In this document: positions 1 through 8,304 of the stretch, one piece after another
Numbering within the stretch: position 1 is the stretch's first letter
Layout: the number at the start of each line of letters is the position of its first letter
From: an uncultured Lachnospiraceae bacterium
GTDB taxonomy: Bacteria; Bacillota; Clostridia; Lachnospirales; Lachnospiraceae
DNA length: 64,000 nucleotides
NCBI GenBank assembly: GCA_902476645.1
Contig: CABSEG010000005.1
Location: forward strand, 28,496-92,495
Reading direction: 5' to 3'
Made by a program: the position numbers and the translations under genes
The notes under the pieces: model-generated
The model's input: the letters and a program-made list of their open reading frames with translations, nothing else
What the model was told of the DNA's origin: nothing
The model's database searches: none

Positions 1-434
1 TCACAGGCCAGACACCAGATTCACCTACGCTGACTTTTAATACCATCGGACGCCACATTTCCAAGATGGTATATACCAGAGTGGTATCCAATAAGTCTCC
101 GTGGCTTCAGCTCGCAACGCCGGGCGCCACCTATGTAAACCCCGCATCCCACGGAGAAGGACGGTTTGTGGCAAATGAGGAATGGCTCAAAAAGCTTTTT
201 GCCAACGGCCAGGTGGCAACCCAGTATGTGACCCCAGACGGCCAGGTGGAGTTAAACCAGGAAGAGTGGAATGTAAACGGCTCCTATATGGCTATTGAGG
301 GTATTACAAGTCCGGACGGACGTGTATTTGGAAAGATGGCGCACTCAGAGCGCCGGGATGAGTCCGTGGCCATAAATATCTATGGGGATCAGGATATGAA
401 GGTTTTTGAGTCCGGAGTCGCTTATTTTAAATAA
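1..434 (+). CDS. purL: Phosphoribosylformylglycinamidine synthase, C-terminal end (partial)
   Basis: The reading frame is open from base 3 and runs in from outside the window; the visible 143 residues end at the TAA at 432-434. They match the C-terminal glutamine amidotransferase part of the single-chain FGAM synthase of purine biosynthesis, which supplies ammonia from glutamine to make FGAM from FGAR. The diagnostic stretch is PASHGEGRFVAN, which carries the triad His and Glu; DSPTLTFNTIGRH just before it is also typical. The nucleophile Cys lies upstream of the window. Cytoplasmic enzyme. The family assignment is confident; only the fused architecture is inferred, because the synthase half is not visible. 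Confidence 0.9.
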   Translation, partial: TGQTPDSPTLTFNTIGRHISKMVYTRVVSNKSPWLQLATPGATYVNPASHGEGRFVANEEWLKKLFANGQVATQYVTPDGQVELNQEEWNVNGSYMAIEGITSPDGRVFGKMAHSERRDESVAINIYGDQDMKVFESGVAYFK

Positions 435-459
435 AAGAAAAGCAGATTTTTCATAACAG

Positions 460-504
460 AAAAGACATTGCACTGTGAAATTGTTCCAGATGCGATGTCT
501 TTTC
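460..504 (+). terminator. Intrinsic terminator after purL
   Basis: An AT-rich hairpin follows purL: AAAAGACATTGCA (460-472) pairs with TGCGATGTCTTTT (491-503) over 13 positions with one G-U pair and an 18-nt loop. The stem itself ends in T4, so it could work in either direction. The rest of the gap to 698 holds an imperfect inverted repeat, TTTGTAA (531-537) with TTACAAA (552-558), and no gene or promoter that I can call with confidence. Confidence 0.6.
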
Positions 505-698
505 TTGCATCTGTTTGCCGAAAGTAATTTTTTGTAAAAAATATCAGAATATTACAAAGACATTTCCCGGATAGTGGTTTTATCATAGGGCATGAAGTAT
601 ACATAAAGAAAGCTCTGCTTTAGCGTCTCGTCATGGGGAATTCACAAAGGATTTTGCCGCAGAGCGTTGTGTTAAAGGGCTTAGAAAAAGGAGGAGCG

Positions 699-1907
699 AT
701 GAAAATGAAAAAAGGGATCGCAAAGGCAATGGCCTGTGTCGTCTTATTAACCAGTATTTCCTGGACGGGCCCGGTGCAGGCCCGGGAAAGTCAAAAGCTG
801 ACGCCTGCGGATCTGACCTTCCGTAAGGTCTGGACTGCCCGAAACAAGTTTAATTCAAAGGTGGATATAGCGAACATGGATTTTTCCCAGATCCAATCCT
901 AGGAAAACGGAGCTTTAACCTTTCAGGCAGAGGAGCAGGGGCTGCTGCATATACAAAACGCGGGAGCAGAAGAGGCATCTGACCGGGTGCTTTTGGGGGA
1001 ACATACGCCTTACGGAGCCTACGATGTGGAGGTCACCCAGCAGGAAGTGGGGACGGATGTAAAATTGGAATTGGTAAAGGATGAGAATAACAAAATCGTT
1101 ATTACACAGACCAATGATGGGAAGTACAGCCAGCAGCCCACCTTCCTGGAGGAAGTATCCTCCCTGGATATGGCAGATGAGAACCTGCTGGATGAAACAG
1201 GGATTTACGACGATAATCCCCCTTACAATACAGTTAGCAAAACAGACGGCGCCGTTCGTTTTGAAGGAGGTACGGGACGGGGGGAAAGCTTTGTACCTGT
1301 GGCTTCTTTAGAGCAGGGACATATCTATTCAGCCACGATCTCAGACCAGAGCAGCGGGTATGCCAATATTATCCTGAAGCTGAGAAAAGACAGCAAAAAC
1401 GGGATTTTCTTTGTACAGCGTTCCAGCGGAGACTGTACCTATGAGATTTTCCGGGATGGAACCAGTGTAAAGACAGGCGGTTTTAAGACGGTTCCCACAC
1501 AAAAGCCCAGTACCATGAGCATGGAAATCAGGGGAGAGGAGATTGTATTTTCCTGTATCAGCGCCGGGCAGGAACAGTTTTCCCAGAGTGTAAAGGTATC
1601 GGATATTTTTAACTTCACAGATCCTGCCGTTATGGAGCAGTTCCAGTTTGTGATTGGAGGCAGAATCGATCCGGGTGAACATGTGGACTTTGGAACGTAT
1701 GTGAAAACAGTGGGCAAAAATGCCTTCCAGGGCTGTACCAAACTCAAAAAAGTAGCGATTAAGAGTACGGTTCTTAAGAAAGTCGGGAAACAGGCGTTTG
1801 GGAAGATCTCCAAACAAGTAACCGTGCAGGTGCCTAAGAAGAAAACAAAGGCCTATACCAAAATGTTGAGAAAGGCCGGAATTACCAAACAGGCGAACAT
1901 AAAGTGA
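699..1907 (+). pseudogene. Secreted LRR (BspA-like) surface protein interrupted by an in-frame TAG
   Basis: The start at ATG 699 has an excellent ribosome site (AAGGAGG, 688-694) and a signal peptide (MKMKKGIAKAMACVVLL, then cleavage near VQA-RE). The frame meets TAG at 900-902 and then continues without any other stop, in the same frame, to the TGA at 1905-1907. The part after the stop (residues 69-402) reads as normal protein: a beta-rich region with no recognised family, then a short C-terminal leucine-rich repeat of the BspA type (KNAFQGCTKLKKVAI) and a Lys-rich tail (VPKKKTKAY). A single C-to-T change from CAG would create the stop. The change from beta-rich region to LRR is abrupt (residues near 325), suggesting an older in-frame deletion as well. 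It could be a recent pseudogene, a sequencing error, or a gene read through at the amber codon. Function unknown; the LRR suggests cell-surface binding. Confidence 0.7.
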
Positions 1908-1910
1908 CGT

Positions 1911-1957
1911 AAAAATACCATCAACGGCGATGAAAAGTCACCGTTGATGGTATTTTT
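1911..1957. terminator. Bidirectional intrinsic terminator
   Basis: AAAAATACCATCAACGG (1911-1927) and CCGTTGATGGTATTTTT (1941-1957) form a perfect 17-bp stem with a 13-nt loop. With A5 at one end and T5 at the other, it can terminate both the plus-strand gene ending at 1907 and the convergent minus-strand plsC ending at 1963. Confidence 0.9.
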
Positions 1958-1962
1958 CATGT

Positions 1963-2700
1963 TTACAGCAGAGCCTGATGTTTTTTACGCATTTGCTCAA
2001 TCACATCTCTGGTATAAGCCCCCAAAAATTTTTTTTGGTCTTTGGTAAGCTGTTTGAGATCAATAGGTTCTCCGTACTCTAAAATTACTTTCGCCGGACG
2101 GATTTTGGGAAACTGGTGCTCAAAAATATTGGCGGAACCGGTGATAGCCATGGGGATGATGAGACAGCCTGATTTTTCGGCGATTTTCATGCTTCCCTCC
2201 TTAAACGGCAGCATAGGACCCTCCGGGTGTCTGTTTCTGGTTCCCTCGGGAAAGATACAGATGGAGATTCCCCTTTTTACCTGCTCAATGCCCGTCAAGA
2301 TGGTTTTTAATCCTTCTTTGATATCGTCCCGGTTCAGAAACAGGCAGTACAGACGCCGCATCCAGGTGGAGAGCAGGGGGATCTTTTTCATGCCGTCCTT
2401 CGCCACGTAGCCGGTCAGTCCCGGGCAGCGGGAATAGGTGAGCAGAATATCAAAAAAACTCTGGTGATTACCCACGTAGAGCACGGCTTGATCCTTTGGC
2501 ACATGCTCCAATCCGATCACCTGTACCTTGGCTCCTGTAATCCAAAGAATGAACTTAAATACATATTGGATGATCCGCAGGGAAGAAAGATCTCTGGCGT
2601 AGGGATTCCACTTCCCAATGAGCCATTCCACAAATAAGATGGGAATGGAGAGGATCAAATAGCCGACCACCACAATTACAATACATAGAAAACGTATCAT
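1963..2700 (-). CDS. plsC: 1-acyl-sn-glycerol-3-phosphate acyltransferase (PlsC family)
   Basis: This enzyme acylates lysophosphatidic acid to phosphatidic acid, the second acylation step of phospholipid synthesis, at the inner face of the membrane. The 245-residue protein has an N-terminal hydrophobic segment (about 3-28), the catalytic NHQSFFD motif (HX4D, near residue 80) and the glycerophosphate-binding FPEGTRNR motif (near 152). A GTG at 2703 directly precedes ATG 2700; I chose the ATG because GAAGAG then lies six bases upstream. It lies 18 bases downstream of malQ on the same strand and is probably cotranscribed. Length and motifs are ordinary for the family. Confidence 0.9.
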   Translation of the reverse strand: MIRFLCIVIVVVGYLILSIPILFVEWLIGKWNPYARDLSSLRIIQYVFKFILWITGAKVQVIGLEHVPKDQAVLYVGNHQSFFDILLTYSRCPGLTGYVAKDGMKKIPLLSTWMRRLYCLFLNRDDIKEGLKTILTGIEQVKRGISICIFPEGTRNRHPEGPMLPFKEGSMKIAEKSGCLIIPMAITGSANIFEHQFPKIRPAKVILEYGEPIDLKQLTKDQKKFLGAYTRDVIEQMRKKHQALL

Positions 2701-2718
2701 CACACACTCTTCTTTCTG

Positions 2719-4218
2719 TTATCTTCCGTATAATCTCGTATGTTCCAAAAGCCACTGGGCAAGTTCCTTTGTCAGGTCCCCTTGCTCATACCGAAAAGTC
2801 CAGTTTCCTGAGGGAATGCCCGGTGTATTCATGCGGGCCTGGGTATCAAGCTGTAGCAGATCCTGAATCGGGAATAGGGCAAAGCGGGCAATGCTTCCGA
2901 GGCAAAGCCGGATCATGTCCAGACTGATCTCTGACCCGTCGCAGTTTAAGTATTTGCACAATTTTTTCCGGGGCTCTGGCTGGATGTACTGAAACCAGCC
3001 CAGAGAGGTATCATTGTCATGGGTACCCGTGTAGCAGAGGCAGTTAGGGGTGGTAAAGTTATGGGGTTGGAAGTCGCTTTCCCCCATGCCCTCGAAGCCA
3101 AACTGGAGAATTTTCATACCTGGGAAAGAGAAACGATCCCGAAGCGCCTCCACCTCCGGTGTAATGACGCCCAGATCCTCCGCCAGAATAGGCAAATCCT
3201 CCCCAAGGGCACTTTGGATGGCTGTAAACAGCTCCGCCCCAGGACCTTTCACCCAGGTGCCGTTGACTGCGGTTTTCTCTCCGGCGGGAACGGACCAACA
3301 GGATTCAAATCCACGAAAATGATCAATTCGCAGATAGTCTGTCAGGGAAAGCTGATGACGAATCCGGGAGATCCACCAGTGGTAATGTTCCCTTTTGTGG
3401 GCGTCCCAATCATAGAGGGGATTGCCCCAGAGCTGCCCTGTCACGCTGAAATAATCGGGAGGAACCCCTGCCACACAGAGGGGAAAGCCTTTGGTATCCA
3501 GTAAAAACAGTTCCTTATTGGCCCATACGTCAGCGCTGTCTGCGGATACAAAGATGGGGATATCTCCTATGATGGCGATGCCTCTTTCGTTTGCGTAAGT
3601 CTTTAAAGTCTCCCACTGGCGGTAAAAGAGAAATTGCAAAAACCGGTAATATCCGATTTCCTTTTTCATAGTCTTTTCCAGCTGGAGACGGTGTTCTTCG
3701 GTAAGCGACCGGTATTCCGGCTCCCATTCAAGCCAGGAACAACCCTTATGCAGATCCTTTAGAGTCATAAACAGCGCGTAATCTGAAAGCCAGTACTGAT
3801 GTTCCTTGCAAAAGGAAAGATACTCCGAATATAGGGGCGTATGTTCCATGGACAAAAACCGATCGTAAGCTCTTTGAAACAGACCGGTTTTGTAGACCAA
3901 GACCCATCCGTAATCCACATATTTCGATTTCCATTCCGGTATATGGGACAGATCTTCCTGAGTGAGAAGACCGTCTTCTTTTAGCAAGTCCGGGCTGATG
4001 AGCAAAGGCTGGCCTGCAAAAGCCGAAAAGCTCTGATAGGGTGAGTCTCCGAAGCTGGTGGGGCCCAGAGGAAGCACCTGCCAAAGGCATTGACCGCCGG
4101 CAGATAAAAAGTCGATAAAGTCATATGCGCCCTGTCCCAGATCTCCGATTCCATAGGGGGAAGGAAAGCAGGTGGGGTGCACCAGAATACCGCTTAAGCG
4201 GCGTTGATAAAGTTTCAT
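2719..4218 (-). CDS. malQ: 4-alpha-glucanotransferase (amylomaltase, GH77)
   Basis: It moves alpha-1,4-glucan segments between maltodextrins, releasing glucose, in cytoplasmic maltodextrin or glycogen use. The 499-residue length is standard. Family signatures are in order: TSFGDSPYQSFSAFAG (about residue 53), LRIDHFRGFESCW with the nucleophile Asp (near 297), LAEDLGVITPEVEALRD with the acid/base Glu (near 346), and TGTHDNDT (near 398). No glycogen or maltose genes surround it; its partner downstream is plsC. A SigA-like promoter lies on the minus strand at 4266-4294, so this is the first gene of a two-gene unit divergent from the pab operon. Confidence 0.95.
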   Translation of the reverse strand: MKLYQRRLSGILVHPTCFPSPYGIGDLGQGAYDFIDFLSAGGQCLWQVLPLGPTSFGDSPYQSFSAFAGQPLLISPDLLKEDGLLTQEDLSHIPEWKSKYVDYGWVLVYKTGLFQRAYDRFLSMEHTPLYSEYLSFCKEHQYWLSDYALFMTLKDLHKGCSWLEWEPEYRSLTEEHRLQLEKTMKKEIGYYRFLQFLFYRQWETLKTYANERGIAIIGDIPIFVSADSADVWANKELFLLDTKGFPLCVAGVPPDYFSVTGQLWGNPLYDWDAHKREHYHWWISRIRHQLSLTDYLRIDHFRGFESCWSVPAGEKTAVNGTWVKGPGAELFTAIQSALGEDLPILAEDLGVITPEVEALRDRFSFPGMKILQFGFEGMGESDFQPHNFTTPNCLCYTGTHDNDTSLGWFQYIQPEPRKKLCKYLNCDGSEISLDMIRLCLGSIARFALFPIQDLLQLDTQARMNTPGIPSGNWTFRYEQGDLTKELAQWLLEHTRLYGR

Positions 4219-4265
4219 ATAAGCCTCCTTGATGGGCAGAGATGTCTCTGCCCCATAATAAAAAT

Positions 4266-4294
4266 ATTATACCGGATTTGGACGGCTGATTCAA
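4266..4294 (-). promoter_or_regulatory. SigA-type promoter for malQ-plsC
   Basis: Read on the minus strand: TTGAAT (4294-4289), a 17-bp spacer, then TATAAT (4271-4266). The consensus -10 lies 48 bases before the malQ start. It is back to back with the pabA promoter in the same intergenic gap. Confidence 0.65.
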
Positions 4295-4312
4295 TAAAAA
4301 AGAAAAGGGGGA

Positions 4313-4341
4313 TTGTCAGACGGGCCTGTATTTTGTATAAT
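4313..4341 (+). promoter_or_regulatory. SigA-type promoter for the pab operon
   Basis: TTGTCA (4313-4318), a 17-bp spacer and a consensus TATAAT (4336-4341), followed by about 100 bases of untranslated leader before pabA at 4441. I saw no convincing riboswitch or leader peptide in that leader. Confidence 0.75.
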
Positions 4342-4440
4342 AATTTCTATGCAAGTTACGGACCTGTGCTCACATGGGATAACGACTCTGCCATATCCCC
4401 GGTTATGGCGGGGAATATCTTTAGAAAGTGAGGAAGGTCT

Positions 4441-5046
4441 ATGTATATTCTGATAGATCATTACGATTCGTTTGTCTATAACCTGGCTGCTTATTTAAAA
4501 GAGGATGGTCAGGAAGTTCTTGTAAAGCGCAGCGGGAAAATCAGCCTGTCCCAAATCAGGGAGGCGCATCCGGAGGGCATTTTACTCTCCCCGGGGCCCA
4601 GGACGCCCAAAGACGCCGCGTTCTCTCAAACAATCATCCATACATTTCAAGGGAGCATTCCCATATTGGGAATTTGCCTGGGACACCAGATTATTGCACA
4701 CTGCTTTGGGGGAAAGGTGCAAAAGGGAACCACGCCTGTGCATGGGAAAGTTACGCCGATCTATCATAACAAGACGGGATTGTTTACAAACCTGCCAAGC
4801 CCCTTTTCCGTTACCCGATACCATTCTCTGGCCGTACAGGAGAAGTCTCTGCCTCAGTGTCTGAGCGTGGATGCCAGAACCAGCGAAGGGATAGTAATGG
4901 CCATCTCCCACAGAACCATGCCCATCTACGGGGTCCAATACCATCCGGAGGCCGTTTTAACGGAATACGGTCACCAGTTGCTCAAGAATTTTTGCGGTAT
5001 TTGCAGGGAATGGAGGGAGCGCCATGCGTATCATCAGGGAGCTTAA
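4441..5046 (+). CDS. pabA: Aminodeoxychorismate synthase, glutamine amidotransferase subunit
   Basis: Class I glutamine amidotransferase that gives ammonia to PabB for making 4-amino-4-deoxychorismate, the precursor of p-aminobenzoate and folate. It has 201 residues with LSPGPRTP (oxyanion region), the nucleophile Cys79 in GICLGHQ, and His168/Glu170 in HPEAV, a complete triad. The same family serves TrpG; the pabB and pabC genes next door point to folate rather than tryptophan, though an amphibolic role cannot be excluded. The end overlaps pabB by 23 bases, which suggests translational coupling. Confidence 0.93.
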   Translation: MYILIDHYDSFVYNLAAYLKEDGQEVLVKRSGKISLSQIREAHPEGILLSPGPRTPKDAAFSQTIIHTFQGSIPILGICLGHQIIAHCFGGKVQKGTTPVHGKVTPIYHNKTGLFTNLPSPFSVTRYHSLAVQEKSLPQCLSVDARTSEGIVMAISHRTMPIYGVQYHPEAVLTEYGHQLLKNFCGICREWRERHAYHQGA

Positions 5047-6409
5047 GGAATATCCTCCGCTATTTGAAATTTTCAGTCTGGTGCATGACAGGGAGGAGGC
5101 GGTATTTTTAGATTCCTCTCTGCAAAACGAAATGGGCTGTTTTTCCATTGTGGGTTTGTATCCTTATCTGAAACTGGTAAAGGGAGAGAAATTTACCGTA
5201 AATGGGGAGCCCTGTGAAGAATCCTTTGAGGAGTATGTGAGCGCCTATCTGAGGCAAAACAGAGAGGATAACCCCACGAAGCTGCCACTAGTGGCAGGGG
5301 CTTTGGGGTATTTTTCTTATGACTACGGGAGAGAAAAGGAAGAAATCCATACCAGGCATTCCGGCCAGATTCGCATGCCTTTGTGCCAACTGTGTTTTTA
5401 TGATGCTTTTCTGATTGAAGATCACAGAGAACAGAGTTTAAGCCTGATCGCCAATGGCAAAAAGAGGGACGCCGGTCAAATCATGGAGGAACTTTTGGAT
5501 TTAGTTGAGCGGACAAGAAAAGACATGCAAAAAAGGGCCCCTCTGTTTCCAAGCAACCCAGAACGTAAGAAAGCGGATTTCCGGGCAGATTTCAGCGGAA
5601 ATGCCTATAGGAAAGCCGTACAGAACATGATAGACTATATCATCGAAGGCGATATTTATATCGTAAACATGACCCAGCAGCTTCACATCCCCACAAAGGC
5701 AAATCCCTACGAGGTATTTTTAAGGCTGAGGAAAGAAAATCCATCTCCGTTTGGGGTTTATTTGAATACTCGGGAATTTCAGATTGTGTGCGCTTCCCCA
5801 GAACGATTCCTTAGAATCAGAAACGGGCAGGTTGAGACAAGGCCCATAAAGGGCACCAGAAAGAGAGGACAGACGCCTGAGGAGGACGAACAGCTGCGTC
5901 TGGAACTTCTTCACTCTGAAAAGGACCGAAGCGAGCTTCTGATGATCGTGGATTTGGAGCGTAACGATCTGAACCGGGTCTGCCGGCCGGGGAGTGTGCG
6001 TGTGACCGAGTTGTTTACAGTGGAGACCTACGCTACCGTATTCCACCTGGTAGCCAATGTGGTGGGAGAACTGCAGGATGACAGAACTGCTATGGATGTG
6101 ATTCAGGCGGTCTTTCCCGGAGGGTCCATCACCGGGGCTCCGAAGCTTAGGGCCATGGAACTGATTGACGAGCAAGAAAGGGGAAGGAGAGGTCTATATA
6201 CTGGCTCCATAGGATATCTTTCCCTGGATGGAACCTGTGACTTAAATATCGTGATACGTACGGGCGTATTTCAGGAAGGGATCTGCCACCTGGGCGTGGG
6301 GGGCGGCATTACCTTTGAGTCGGATCTGACGTTTGAGTATGAGGAGACCTTGCAGAAGGCAAAGGCTATTTTGGAGGCATTGTATGAAGAGAAAGTATAT
6401 CCTGTTTGA
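5024..6409 (+). CDS. pabB: Aminodeoxychorismate synthase, component I
   Basis: Chorismate-binding enzyme that aminates chorismate using ammonia from PabA. It has 461 residues. The C-terminal chorismate domain is clear: PIKGTRKRG with Lys276, the lysine that marks PabB where anthranilate synthase TrpE has PIAGT; DLERNDLNRVC; FPGGSITGAPKLRAMELI; and GVGGGITFESDLTFEYEET near the end. ATG 5024 lies inside the end of pabA. The following HAD gene starts at 6384, inside the pabB C-terminus, so the operon is tightly overlapped. The Lys276 signature makes PabB much more likely than TrpE. Confidence 0.93.
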   Translation: MRIIRELKEYPPLFEIFSLVHDREEAVFLDSSLQNEMGCFSIVGLYPYLKLVKGEKFTVNGEPCEESFEEYVSAYLRQNREDNPTKLPLVAGALGYFSYDYGREKEEIHTRHSGQIRMPLCQLCFYDAFLIEDHREQSLSLIANGKKRDAGQIMEELLDLVERTRKDMQKRAPLFPSNPERKKADFRADFSGNAYRKAVQNMIDYIIEGDIYIVNMTQQLHIPTKANPYEVFLRLRKENPSPFGVYLNTREFQIVCASPERFLRIRNGQVETRPIKGTRKRGQTPEEDEQLRLELLHSEKDRSELLMIVDLERNDLNRVCRPGSVRVTELFTVETYATVFHLVANVVGELQDDRTAMDVIQAVFPGGSITGAPKLRAMELIDEQERGRRGLYTGSIGYLSLDGTCDLNIVIRTGVFQEGICHLGVGGGITFESDLTFEYEETLQKAKAILEALYEEKVYPV

Positions 6410-7034
6410 TTTGGACGGAACCTTAACGGATTCCAGCGAGGGCATCACAAAGTCTGTGATTTATGCGCTGAACAGCTACGGGATTTTTGTGGACGATCCC
6501 AAAAGTTTATATTCCTTTATCGGGCCGCCTCTTCTGGATTCTTTTCAGAGATATTATGGATTTGATGAAGAGAGGGCACGGGAGGCGGTGGAAAAGTACC
6601 GGGAATATTATGAGGTGACGGGAATCTTTGAGAATCGTGTATACGAAGGAATCCCGGAACTGTTGGGACAGCTTTGCGGAGAGGAAAAGACACTGCTGGT
6701 GGCCACATCCAAGCCAAAGCAAATGGCAGAGCGGGTGCTGAAGCACTTTGAGCTGGATCACTTGTTTGCGGATATTGAAGGACCTGATAGGAAGGGACTC
6801 AAGGAAAAGAAAGAGGATGTAATCCGGCATCTGTTAGATAAACACGGAATCCAGGATCCAAACCAGGCGGTTATGGTAGGAGACCGGAAATATGATGTAG
6901 AGGGAGCCGCAAAGTTTGGAATTCCCTGTATTGGAGTATTGTACGGATTTGGAAGTCGAAGGGAATTGTCACAGGCCGCATGGATAGCAAAGGATGTGCG
7001 GGAACTGGGGCGACTGCTTTTGGAGAGGTCCTGA
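6384..7034 (+). CDS. HAD-superfamily phosphatase, phosphoglycolate-phosphatase-like
   Basis: A 216-residue haloacid-dehalogenase hydrolase with motif I FDLDGTLTDS (nucleophile Asp and acid Asp, residues 7-16), motif II near VATSKPKQ, a lysine in motif III, and motif IV GDRKYDVEGA. The helical cap sits between motif I and II, as in the Gph/PpaX group. I chose ATG 6384 because GGAGG lies six bases upstream and the motif I spacing is right; upstream in-frame starts lie inside pabB. It sits between pabB and pabC in an overlapping operon, so a role in folate-branch metabolism, such as a pterin phosphate phosphatase, is possible, but the sequence does not show the substrate. Confidence 0.85.
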   Translation: MKRKYILFDLDGTLTDSSEGITKSVIYALNSYGIFVDDPKSLYSFIGPPLLDSFQRYYGFDEERAREAVEKYREYYEVTGIFENRVYEGIPELLGQLCGEEKTLLVATSKPKQMAERVLKHFELDHLFADIEGPDRKGLKEKKEDVIRHLLDKHGIQDPNQAVMVGDRKYDVEGAAKFGIPCIGVLYGFGSRRELSQAAWIAKDVRELGRLLLERS

Positions 7035-7050
7035 GCCAGGGGAGGACGAA

Positions 7051-7770
7051 ATGAAAATAAATTTGGATGAGGGATATCAGTTCGGGCTTGGAGCTTTTGA
7101 AACCATCCGCGTGGATGGGGGTGTGCCAAAGCTCTTAAAGCGTCATATTCAGAGATTGAACCATACCCTGGAATACCTGGATATTTCCAACAGAATCACC
7201 GAAGGGCAGGTGCAAAGGTGGCTGGAGGAAAAGGGACTGAAGCAGGGCGCTCTTAAGGTGATGGCGTCCCGGGAGAATACAGTGATCACCAGCAGAGCGA
7301 ACCCTTACGGGCCCAGGCAGTGGGAGCTGGGATTTCAGATGGACTACAGTCCGATCCGGCGTAATGAAACCTCCCCTCTGGTGTATCATAAGACGTTTCA
7401 TTACGGAGACTGTCTTTTAGAAAAGCGAAGGGCAGCGAAAGAGGGAATGGATGAACGCATTTTTTTGAATGGCAGGGGAGAACTCTGCGAGGGAACTTGC
7501 ACCAATCTTTTTTTTGCCAGCGGGGATCAGGTGTACACCCCGAAGCTTTCCTGCGGACTGCTTCCGGGAGTAGTAAGAAGCGTATTACTGGAACTGGGAC
7601 TTGCCAGAGAAACGGTTTTACGCAAGGAAGATGTAAAGAATATGGACGAATGTTTTGTGACCAATTCCCTGATGGAGATTATGCCTGTCAGAAGGCTGGG
7701 GGACGTCATGTTTTCCGGAAGGGCCCAGGCAGAAAAGTGTCTGACAGTCTTCAGATCCTGTCAGGTATAA
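7051..7770 (+). CDS. pabC: Aminodeoxychorismate lyase (class IV PLP enzyme)
   Basis: Expected to convert 4-amino-4-deoxychorismate into p-aminobenzoate and pyruvate. The 239-residue protein is a fold-type IV PLP enzyme: FGLGAFETIRV near the N-terminus, the PLP lysine Lys114 in YHKTFHY, and GELCEGTCTNLFF. ATG 7051 is preceded by GGGGAGGA. Branched-chain and D-amino-acid aminotransferases share this fold, but the position directly after pabA-pabB-HAD and the short length favour PabC. It completes the PABA pathway in one operon. Confidence 0.85.
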   Translation: MKINLDEGYQFGLGAFETIRVDGGVPKLLKRHIQRLNHTLEYLDISNRITEGQVQRWLEEKGLKQGALKVMASRENTVITSRANPYGPRQWELGFQMDYSPIRRNETSPLVYHKTFHYGDCLLEKRRAAKEGMDERIFLNGRGELCEGTCTNLFFASGDQVYTPKLSCGLLPGVVRSVLLELGLARETVLRKEDVKNMDECFVTNSLMEIMPVRRLGDVMFSGRAQAEKCLTVFRSCQV

Positions 7771-7810
7771 TGGTCTGGCCAGCTTAATAGATATATAAAA
7801 AAGTAAGTGG

Positions 7811-8233
7811 GTGAGGCGATTGAAAAAGGCCTGCTGGCTTCGGGGAATGTTACTGTTACTCTTTTTGACCATGCTTTTGGGATGTTCGCAAAAAGACAGT
7901 CAGGAGGACCGTGGAAAAGAAGCTGCCTACACGGTGGTAGACCCGGATGAGGTGCCGGAGGAGTTACAGGAGATTATAGAAAAGAACAGGGGATATGAGA
8001 TGAAGATGAGCTATCTGGCAGACCAGGTATTGTATGCAGTTCGCGGGTACGGGAAACAAAAGACCGGGGGCTACAGCATTCAGGTCAACGGGGTATGGAG
8101 TACAGAAGAGGAGATTCATGTGGATACCAGCCTGATCGGCCCCTCTCCAGACCGGGAAGTAAAGGAGGAGCCCTCTTATCCCTGTTTGGTTTTGAATCTG
8201 GGGAGAACAGAAAAACAGGTGGTTTTTGATTAA
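7811..8233 (+). CDS. PrcB-like lipoprotein (protease complex subunit B family)
   Basis: A 140-residue predicted lipoprotein: basic N-terminus, hydrophobic segment and lipobox LTMLLGC with Cys25, so probably anchored outside the membrane. The C-terminal half fits the PrcB pattern: YGKQKTGGYSIQV followed by alternating beta strands and a final YPCLVLNL. In Treponema denticola PrcB belongs to a surface protease complex; here no protease gene is adjacent, so the role is open. Its start is uncertain: GTG 7811 has a weak ribosome site, and TTG 7820 has GGTGAGG only three bases away. It follows pabC after 40 bases and is probably the last gene of that operon. Confidence 0.65.
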   Translation: MRRLKKACWLRGMLLLLFLTMLLGCSQKDSQEDRGKEAAYTVVDPDEVPEELQEIIEKNRGYEMKMSYLADQVLYAVRGYGKQKTGGYSIQVNGVWSTEEEIHVDTSLIGPSPDREVKEEPSYPCLVLNLGRTEKQVVFD

Positions 8234-8244
8234 CGGGAAAATAC

Positions 8245-8273
8245 ACATAATGGGAAGCCCTTTCGCATAAACT
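8245..8273 (+). promoter_or_regulatory. Candidate mother-cell (SigE/SigK-like) promoter
   Basis: CATAAACT (8266-8273) matches 7 of 8 positions of a SigE-type -10 (CATACANT), and ATAAT-like bases lie about 13-14 bp upstream (8245-8252). The downstream gene encodes a SPOCS-LysM protein expected in the mother cell. This rests on remembered consensus sequences and context. Confidence 0.35.
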
Positions 8274-8303
8274 TATGAAAGATGATGCAGGGAGGGCTTT
8301 TTT
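8255..8303 (+). terminator. Terminator-like hairpin overlapping the next ribosome site
   Basis: AAGCCCT (8255-8261) can pair with AGGGCTT (8293-8299), enclosing a small CATA/TATG hairpin (8266-8269 with 8274-8277), and is followed by T6 (8298-8303). It would end transcription from the pab operon. Its 3' arm overlaps the GGGAGGG ribosome site of the next gene, so it could also limit that gene's translation. The loop is long, so the fold is only moderately supported. Confidence 0.4.
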
Positions 8304-8304
8304 G

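Noticed and set aside
3019..3504. 161-codon plus-strand open frame inside malQ
   Set aside because: It is antisense to a fully conserved malQ coding region, has no ribosome site and no recognisable motif; a shadow frame.
4204..4431. 75-codon open frame between malQ and pabA
   Set aside because: No ribosome site, overlaps the two promoters of the divergent region, and has no family resemblance.
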